Assembly (NCBI GenBank): GCA_002917775.1
Contig: KZ627148.1
Coordinates: forward strand, 1,790,183 to 1,854,182
Origin: Glaciozyma antarctica PI12
Lineage: Eukaryota > Basidiomycota > Microbotryomycetes > Kriegeriales > Camptobasidiaceae
Reading direction: 5' to 3'
Length of the DNA stretch: 64,000 bases
A program made the position numbers and the translations under genes. Of this stretch, positions 57,301-64,000 are shown one piece after another. The notes below the pieces were generated by a model. The model was given only the letters and a program-made list of their open reading frames with translations, was not told the origin of the DNA and did no database searches. Positions within the stretch are counted from its first letter, which is position 1. Each line of letters opens with the position of its first letter.

Positions 57301-60300
57301 CAAGGAGCTCAGAGAAGACTCACAGGTTCCTCCATGTGTTCGCGTAGGTGTACCCAAAGGTTTGCTGGAGGTAGCGAGATCCGACGACAATGGCACTTCC
57401 GGTTTCGGCGCCGGCAGTGGCGCAGACTTGGTTGACGATGTCGATACCGGGGTAAGCAGGTCCGCTGGGGACGAGGCCGGCGCAAGGAACGTTGAGTGTG
57501 CGGACTGGCAACGGGAGAGGTTGTCAGTGCACGTCGCAGGGTAATTAGGTGGGGATACACGCACATTCGTTGGTGAGGAGGGCTTCGAAGGCGAACGAGA
57601 CGGGCTGGGCGTAACTGAGCCAGCGGAACCAGACGACCATGGATCTGACGCGAGCCGTCAGTATGATACTTCAAACACATAAAAAAAAAAAACTTAACGT
57701 ACGGTCTTGGTACCGAGTACCCAACATAGATAGCGACGACAAGAACAAGTATACCGGCGAACCTGCCGCCAAAGAATCAGTCAAGCGAGACGAGGAAGGG
57801 AAAAAAGCGATTGTGCACTCACATGGTGGCGTTAGCTTCGTGGCGGTTCGACGACGCAAGCGCCCGAAATAATGCCAGCATTGCGAGGTTCGCCACAAAC
57901 GTGAAAAGAATGAATATGAAGAATTGTTCGGCGCTAGGCTGCAAGCCCGCCATGAAGTAGAGGATCAGCTGCGAAAAACGCACCGAATCAGTTTTTGTTC
58001 GAAAGCGCTGGCATGGATCTTTACGCACGTCGAAGAAGAAGATCGTGACGAACTTGAAGGGAATGTCGACCAGATTGAGAGCGAGCATGCTGTGCGGTAT
58101 CGTCAGCGCGCGCTCGAATTCGTAAAAGGGGGGGGAACGTACTCGGCCGACGGTCGAAGCATCCCGTATTGGCGATGACGAACGACGATGGGGCGTTGCG
58201 CATAACTCGTCGTAATCTCTGCCATGCCAGTGAAAGAGTTGTACTGTGCGCGAAGACAGGTCAGCAAGGAATGGGAGAGGGGAGGCAAAGAATTTACGCA
58301 CGAGGATAGCGAAGAAGATGAGACCACCGCGAGAAAAGAACCCGGAGGTGTCCTTGGGCATTTGGAAGAAGACGCTGAATAAGATGGAGTGGTCAGCGTT
58401 GCTCGAGGACGAGGCGAGGGCGCAGCAACTCACGATCCCTGGAAGAAAGGGAGGCGTCAGTGCGTGCGCGCAAAGATTGCTCGAGAGTGAAGCGACTCAC
58501 GATGATGAGGGCCTGAAATATTGCGGCGACAGTCGTGATGATGAGCGTAGGGAGTTCTCCCATCTGCATCTGGAAGCGGCGAACCATGGCAAGGCGAACT
58601 TGCATCCTAGTTCGCGAAACGCGATAGATCAGTTCGCGCTCGCATGCCCGCGGAAAGAAAGGAACGAACGGATAAGAAATGAGGTAGCTCGACTCTTTGC
58701 TGAGGTGCTTCGCACGCTCGGCCCGCGCACTCTCGCGGAAAGCGTTGAGCTTGTCCTCTGAGTACTGCTTCTTCTGCGCCGCGACCTCTGCAACGTTGGC
58801 GCGTCCGATCTGGCTGTTCTGGAAGTAGGCCGCGAACTCATCGGCCGTCTTGGGAGCCTTGCTCTCGAATCCCGGGCGTACGAAGCGTCCCTTGGGGTCG
58901 GTGACCGCGACGAGGAAATCTGCAGACGTTTGACGGTTCTGAGGCCTGCGAGAAGATCGTCAGTGCACTTGCGAGCGGTAGGAGAACAGAGACGACGTAC
59001 TGGTAGCCCATGTTGACAAAGTGCTCGACAGCCGATCCCATAGGGCCGAAGTAAGCCATGCGACCCTCGTAGACGACGCAGACCTTGTCGAACAGGGTGT
59101 AGATCTGCTCTCCGCATTGACTGGAAGCAGATTACGTTAGCAAGGAAGATAGAAGCGAGCGAGGCACGTACTAGATGGAGAGAATCGTGGTGAGGTTCGT
59201 CACGTCGGTGGCGATGCGCAGAGCGCGAGTGTACTCGAGAGCAGTCGAGGCGTCAAGTCCGCGAGTCGAGTTGTCGTGGCAAGCGATCTTGGCTCCAGTC
59301 GTCATCTGCTTGCGCGATTAGCTCGCACTCCGACCGTCGAAAAGCGAAAGAAGTCGCACCAGCTCCGCGATAGACACTCGCTTGCGCTCTCCTCCGGAGA
59401 CTCCACGAATCACGTCGTTCCCAACCTTTGTGTTGAGCGTGTGGCGCAGACCGAATAGAGTGATCAGAACCTCGCGCGTATCGTCGATCGCTTCAGCACG
59501 AGTACCGAGACGAGCTCCTGAAGCGGGAGTTCGGGTGGCGGCGGCGAAGTTGAGAGTCTGGCCGACGGTGAGGTTAGGAAGGTGGCGGTCGTCCTGCGCG
59601 AGATAAAGGCATCAGCGAAAGGACAAAGAGGAGGAGTAAGAGAGAACTCGCCTCGGGGAGGTACACGATGTCGCCGGCGTGGGCCTTCCGCATCTCGTCG
59701 GGGGAGGCTCCGTCGTAGCTGATCTCGCCTTCGACGGAGGTGAAGGATTCGGTGTTGTTCGAGAGAACCTTTAAAAATGAACTGCAGCCCGCCCCAGGGC
59801 TGCACAAACGATATCAGCTTCGCGAACCCGATGCAAAATCAACGAACGACTCACCGACCCAGGACCAAGAGCATCTCTCCTGGCCGAACGACGCCCGTAA
59901 AGTCCACCAGGATGTTCTTGCGAGTGAGATGGCGCATCGCCTTGATCGCGCTTCCGATCCTTGTAACGCCCGTGAGGATCTCTCCCATACTCGGTCCGTA
60001 GGCGAGCCCCGATCCATCGCCAGTGACCTTGAGCTGCTCGAACGATACTCCAAGCTCCCGGCGAAGGACTCCCTCCTTCTCCTCCTTGCGGAAGAGGTGG
60101 TTTAGGTGCTGCTTGTAGTTGAAATCCTCCGCGCTGGGGTCCTGGGTGCGGGTCGAGAGGCGGGTCGAGGTGCGCGTGAGGCGGCGCGCAAGCTCTTGTT
60201 GCTCGCTCTTGTCGAAGAAATCGAGGTCTTCGTGGCGGGTGACGGGGCGAGTGAGGCTGGAGGAGCCTTTCACGGTGGTCGAGTCGAGTACGGTGTCCGA

Positions 60301-60357
60301 CGCGCGGGTCTCGTCCGACGACGAGTGGGACGATGGTGGAGGAGGAGCAGGAGCCAT
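54330..60357 (-). CDS. Pleiotropic drug resistance ABC transporter (PDR/CDR, ABCG full-size)
   Basis: A plasma-membrane efflux pump of NBD1-TMD1-NBD2-TMD2 order. NBD1: [20 protein letters not shown] (Walker A with the PDR Cys), [14 protein letters not shown] (signature), [20 protein letters not shown]1 has [40 protein letters not shown] and [16 protein letters not shown]2: [96 protein letters not shown]2 has [30 protein letters not shown] and [14 protein letters not shown], then a Cys-rich extracellular loop and a last helix ending [12 protein letters not shown]. About 25 introns, among them one flanking a 5-nt exon. The degenerate NBD1 and canonical NBD2 motifs follow the usual PDR asymmetry. 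Confidence 0.96.
58434..58438 (-). other. 5-nt microexon in the PDR transporter
   Basis: Minus-strand GGATC lies between an acceptor CTTCCAG and a donor GTGAGT. Joining ATCATC + GGATC + CGTCTTC gives IIGSVFFQMP, the conserved end of a TMD1 helix. Skipping it shifts the frame. Confidence 0.88.
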
Positions 60358-60833
60358 CGGCGATGCTCTGGGCTTGGTTTGGAGGAGAACAAGCAGGAGA
60401 GCAGCTCAAAAAGCCCATCAAAGGAAACAACCTCCTCGGAGCCTCTTCCGAGTTTCTCGTCATCCCCGCCGGTTGAACCGGTGGGCCTGGGTTCGGAACG
60501 AGACGTCGCCCGCCTTCAAGCAGGGCTCAAATCCTACGGCTGGAGGTTCCGTCGAGTCGAACGAGCCGTACAGCGTCGTGGACCTTGGTCGACCGACGAC
60601 CAGGAGTTTTTGACTCGGAGGTCCGGAGGTGCGCTCTCAGCTCGATCGACGGCTGGTTGTTCCTTCTGTTCGCAGGGTTGCGCTGAAACTATTTACGAAC
60701 GTGATGGAACGAAACCAGGTCTGGGAGAGAGCGGAAAGGTGCGAAGCTGCAGGAGGTCGAAAGTCCTCGGAGGCGAAGGGGTCGCCCTCTCTCTTCTTCT
60801 CTCCCTCCTCCCCTCCCTCCCGCGAATCCCACC
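60358..60833. promoter_or_regulatory. Divergent promoter region, PDR transporter / HSF-domain gene
   Basis: 476 bp between divergent ATGs. The strand upstream of the HSF-domain ATG is CT-rich (about 60780-60830). No pleiotropic drug response element could be recognised with confidence. Confidence 0.45.
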
Positions 60834-61854
60834 ATGCAGCCCTACGGATTCGAGGACGCCTTTGACAAGGGACCACCTAGCGAGCCCGTCGCGCTGCAGC
60901 GAGAACGCGGCGCTCCTCGGGACTACCACCACCTCATCAGCTTCTCGCCGCAGGAGCCCTACTCAGGCCTCACCTACGCCCCTTACTCACCTCCACTCTC
61001 CGACTCGACGTCCCTCCCCTCCCCTTACCACCCACACCCTCTCTACCGCTTCCCACCCACGCCAGATCGACGCGCCTCTTATCCTTTCCCTTCGTTCCTT
61101 CCGAGCCCTCCTCCGACGGTAGAACAGGTCGTCCCTTCCATGATCCCGCCGATGCACCACCGCAGTGTCTCCCTCCCATCCACGAGCGGATCGCTGGCCT
61201 CTCTTGAGAACTCGGTGCGTCTTGTTCGGTGCAGTTTGTGCGACTCGGGGAGCTGACTCGCTCGCAGGGGGATTCCTCCCCGCCTGCAGCTCCAACCGCG
61301 CTTCCCTTCATCATTAAGCTCCGGACTCTTGTATCACCCGAGCAAGGCTACCAAGATTGCGTGACCTGGGAGTGAGTCACCCTGCCGTTTCGGCCCTGCG
61401 TTCGCTAACATATTCATTCTCCCCTGCAGCGAGACTGGCACAGTCCTGATCATGGCGCACACGAGTCCTCGCTGGAAAGCTGAGATCCTTCCCACCCATT
61501 TCGGGCACACCAAGTTCGTCCTTCCTCCCTCCGCCCCTCTCGCTCGCTAACTCCACCCTGGCAGCTATCCCAGTTTCACACGCCAGCTGAACGTCCGTCC
61601 TTCCTCCTCCTCCCCTCCACATGCACTAACCCCCTCGAAAACAGGTCTACTCCTTCGAGCGTATCGGCCCCGAACACCTCCTCACCCTCATCGACCAAGA
61701 TCACCCCGAAGCGAAGCCCATTAACGAGTACTCGGCCTGGCGACACCCACTCTTTACGCGCGAGGACGAGAGGAGTTCGTGGGGGATGAGGCCGAGGCAG
61801 AGTAAAGCGAGGCAGTTGAAGAGGCTGGAGAAGGAGAGGGGGAGCGAGGGGTAG
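60834..61854 (+). CDS. HSF-type DNA-binding domain protein
   Basis: A nuclear winged-helix factor of about 260 residues. The N-terminal 130 residues are Pro/Ser/Tyr-rich. The HSF domain reads LPFIIKLRTLVSPEQGYQDC, VTWDETGTVLIMAHTSPRW, then ILPTHFGHTNYPSFTRQLN (recognition helix) and VYSFERIGPEHLLTLIDQDH, ending EYSAWRHPLFTREDERSSW and a basic tail (RPRQSKARQLKRLEKERG). Introns near 61216-61266, 61374-61430, 61516-61563 and 61591-61644 keep one frame throughout. There is no heptad-repeat trimerisation domain after the DNA-binding domain, so this is not a classical Hsf1. It is more like small HSF-domain (Mga1/Sfl1-type or unclassified) regulators. Its closest partner in the window is the broken copy at 1.4-2.4 kb. 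Confidence 0.87.
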
Positions 61855-62434
61855 CGAGGGGTGGGATTGACATGGACAAGGATGGGTGTACGAAGTTGCG
61901 AGGGGGCTTGGATGTGAAATTTGCTTTGAATAGTCTTGTTGATGGAATGCGCTTTTGTGTTGCGATGATCGTCGTGCGAGGGAGGGTGCGAGAGAGCGAA
62001 GAGAGCGAGAGAGCAGTTGGGAGATTCGGGTTGAGCGTCGCTAGGCTATCGCTCGCTCACAGCGAGGAAGGAAGCTGTCAAATATACCTCTCACAAGAAG
62101 GAGGGACGTGGAGCTACGGAGCTCGCTCAGCGAGATCCGAGGTTCAGCCAGATTAAGTGGGCAGCTCTCTTCGCGCATCCGTTCGCACGCATCGCAGAAG
62201 AAATTGTGAGCCACCAAACATTCGTTTGGGAGCAGGGCTTGGGAGCAGGAAGCGAGAGCAGAGAGCGCGAAGAGCAGGACCTTGGCAGGAGCAGCGAGCG
62301 AGACCTCCTCGGCGACGGAGCTACCAAAAGCGTCTGTGCCACCAAAATCTACCTATGTAATGTGCAAAGAGGGGTGCGAAATGGATTTTCCGAAACATGC
62401 GATGCGAAAACTATGCGCGAGAAGCCCGCAATCC
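61855..62434. other. Intergenic region, convergent ends
   Basis: 580 bp between two convergent gene ends. Purine-rich stretches with repeated GAGCGAGAG-type words (about 61985-62020 and 62240-62310) but no clean repeat and no gene. Confidence 0.4.
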
Positions 62435-63050
62435 TCAAGCCGCCACCAGAGCAGCGAGCACGACCACTCCCAGCGCAGCCGCCATCTTTTTAACTCCAAC
62501 ACGCGTTCCTGCGCCAGTCCTGCGGAAACACAGCGCATCAGCTCTATCCGCAGCACCGTAGCCTCCCCGACAAAACTCACGCAGCCGTCGACGTAATCCC
62601 TTCGCTCACGACGCGCACGACGAGAACAGCAATGTCCCCGTCCGACTCGATGTTGTGATTAATCCCGACGCTGCTGTTGGCGGGTAGGAAGCCGGGAACG
62701 AGGGTGGAGGTGGTGGAGAAGACACGGCTCGTGAGAGGGGAGGTGGTGCCGCCTGCGACGGTGGCGTTGTCGACGAGCCAGTCGCGGCCAAGGTCGTAGC
62801 CGTTCGGAATGATCTGAGGAGTAAGAGAGAGCGGGGAGGAGAGAGGGAGCGCACGTCGTGGTTGAGCGTCAGGTTCATCTCGACGCTCAGAGCGAGGAAG
62901 CGAGCGTTCGAGCTGGCGGTGGTGCCGTTCTGAACCCAGTACCGAAAGTGGTTCCTTCGGGGTACGTGTTCTCAGCGAGCGTGAGCCAGCTAGATTCGGG
63001 AGGGCTGATCGCGCTGTCGCTGTCGCCTGTTGCACGGAGCATTCGTGGAG
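62435..63050 (-). CDS. Probable secreted GPI-anchored glycoprotein (hypothetical)
   Basis: Readable on the minus strand from NHFRYWVQNGTTASSNARFL through NLTLNHDIIPNGYDLGRDW, VDNATVAGGTTSPLTSRVF, GFLPANSSVGINHNIESDGD and VVRVVSEGITSTAATGAG to a hydrophobic end KKMAAALGVVVLAALVAA followed by a stop at 62435-62437. Introns at about 62524-62579 and 62814-62854 restore the frame. Four N-glycosylation sequons (NGT, NLT, NAT, NSS) lie in roughly 110 residues. The small-residue site before a short hydrophobic C-terminus is typical of GPI signals. The N-terminal exon and signal peptide are not resolved: MLRATGDSDSAIS at about 63045 is in a different frame unless an intron ends near CCCGAAG. No known family. 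Confidence 0.5.
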
Positions 63051-63236
63051 GAAGAAGAGGAGGTGGAAGCCCAACTTGTGCGAAAGGAGCTCGGCCCGGC
63101 GGCCGGAAATCCGCATCTCGTCCGCGTGCCTCTTTCTCTCCTCCCTTCTCGCTCCTCAGCTCTTTCACCAACCCACAACCCTCTCTTGCCCCTCCCCTGT
63201 CGCTCTCTCCCCTCGACACGAACACGCCCCGAAGCA

Positions 63237-64000
63237 ATGGCAGTCGCCTCAAGGTCCAGGACGCCATCTCCACACGAGAGGACGGCGCTTCTTCGTGGAG
63301 AGCCCCCCGCGCCCAGCAAGGATGAGGATCACCTCAGCGACCCGACCAAGCTCTCCAAGCGGGCGAGGAACTGCGTTCTAGGAGCTATGTGGATCGGAGT
63401 CTTCCTCGGTGCGCTGGATACGACTATCGTTGCAACTCTCGTGTCACAGGTCTCGAGTTCGTTCGAGAAAAGCAACCAGGCTTCGTGGTTAGGCACCTCA
63501 TACCTGCTCTCCACGGCGACCTTTACACCTCTGTGAGCAGCGCCTTTAGCCTTGCAAGCAATGCAGCTCATCGTCCTCGCAGATATGGCCGACGTGCGTG
63601 CTCCGCCTCTTCTCCTGGAGCCCCCAAGCTAACGCTGAGCTCTCGCAAGTGGCCGACATCATGGGCCGACGAGGTGCAGCCCTGCTGGCCGTTACGCTCT
63701 TCACAGTCGGAACAGCTCTCTGCGGCCTGGCTCCCTCCATGCTCTCTCTCATCATCGCTCGCCTCGTTCGTTTGCGCCGCAATACTCCGGCCGAAGCTCG
63801 GCTGACCTTGGCTCGCGCTAGATTGCTGGAATGGGCGGAGGAGGCATGATGGCGGTCAGCAGCATTGTGGCTTCTGACTTAGTGCCTTTGAAGCAGCGTG
63901 CGCTGTTCCAAGGAGTCGGTACGTCCTCTCCCCCCTTTCGCTTTCGCCCGGCCCACTCTGACGCCACTTTCCAGCAAACTTATTTTTTGGTGCTGGATCT
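63237..64000 (+). CDS. DHA2-type MFS transporter (Vba-like), N-terminal part
   Basis: Continues past the window end. The N-terminal cytosolic region (MAVASRSRTPSPHERTALL) resembles vacuolar/plasma-membrane basic amino acid or drug carriers. Helix 1 reads GAMWIGVFLGALDTTIVATL, helix 2 start SWLGTSYLLSTATFTPL, then motif A YGRLADIMGRRG, helix LLAVTLFTVGTALCGLAPSM, and the glycine-rich GMGGGGMMAVSSIVASDLVP followed by LKQRALFQGVANLFFG, typical of 14-helix DHA2/Vba proteins. Three complete introns are seen, plus an 11-nt exon. Substrate not predictable. Confidence 0.85.
63583..63593 (+). other. 11-nt microexon in the DHA2 transporter
   Basis: ATATGGCCGAC lies between a GCAG acceptor and a GTGCGT donor. 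It joins CCTCT and TGGCCGACATC to read PLYGRLADIMGRR, the MFS motif A. Confidence 0.9.

Overview
The window is a gene-dense stretch of basidiomycete nuclear DNA, most likely from a red yeast of the Microbotryomycetes/Sporidiobolales (Rhodotorula-like). This is inferred from the high GC content, many short introns (about 45-65 nt) with CTAAC/CTGAC/CTCAC-type branch sites 10-20 nt before the acceptor, serine/proline-rich regulators and short intergenic spaces. No transposon, virus-like element, CRISPR array, tRNA or rRNA was recognised.

Layout, left to right. 1-352: end of an FHS-type sugar permease (+). 1.4-2.4 kb: an HSF-domain gene that looks frameshifted (+). 2.6-4.2 kb: epoxide hydrolase (-). 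5.2-7.4 kb: Slm1/2-like BAR+PH TORC2 effector (+). 8.25-12.4 kb: glycine decarboxylase P-protein GCV2 (+). 12.6-13.7 kb: histidinol-phosphatase HIS2 (+). 13.8-14.0 kb: collapsed relic of a second epoxide hydrolase (-). 14.3-16.7 kb: CYP52/63-like P450 (+). 16.9-19.9 kb: chromodomain protein (-). 21.5-22.8 kb: WOPR (Gti1/Pac2/Wor1) regulator (+). 23.0-25.2 kb: Dug1-like M20 dipeptidase (-). 25.4-27.7 kb: Tgl2-like lipase (-). 27.9-29.4 kb: short-chain dehydrogenase (+). 29.6-35.7 kb: Rif1-like HEAT protein with PP1-docking motifs (+). 36.3-40.9 kb: AreA/Nit2-type GATA factor (+). 41.0-43.3 kb: sphingoid base kinase (-). 43.5-45.7 kb: sugar porter (-). 46.2-47.9 kb: SNF5/SFH1 (-). 48.1-50.7 kb: Sec2 (-). 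50.8-51.5 kb: NDUFA12 (+). 52.3-54.2 kb: Yvh1/DUSP12 (-). 54.3-60.4 kb: PDR-type ABC transporter (-). 60.8-61.9 kb: intact HSF-domain gene (+). 62.4-63.05 kb: probable GPI-anchored glycoprotein (-). 63.2 kb to the end: DHA2/Vba-type MFS transporter (+).

Most genes are unrelated housekeeping or regulatory functions, not an operon or an obvious biosynthetic cluster. The most unusual signal is in gene structure. I see a probable one-nucleotide exon (stwintron-like) in the SDR gene, a 5-nt exon in the ABC transporter, two consecutive 12-nt exons in GCV2, an 8-nt start exon in DUG1, further 11-16-nt exons, and at least four GC-AG introns, two of them in the epoxide hydrolase. Each was accepted because it restores a family-conserved motif. 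Other points are the epoxide hydrolase relic beside the P450, a pair of HSF-domain genes of which one looks broken, an almost G-free homopyrimidine tract coding the tail of the WOPR regulator, and a chromodomain protein with an unrecognised conserved-looking C-terminus.

All boundaries come from reading by eye. Exact splice sites in the chromodomain, Rif1-like, GATA (first exons) and GPI genes are tentative.
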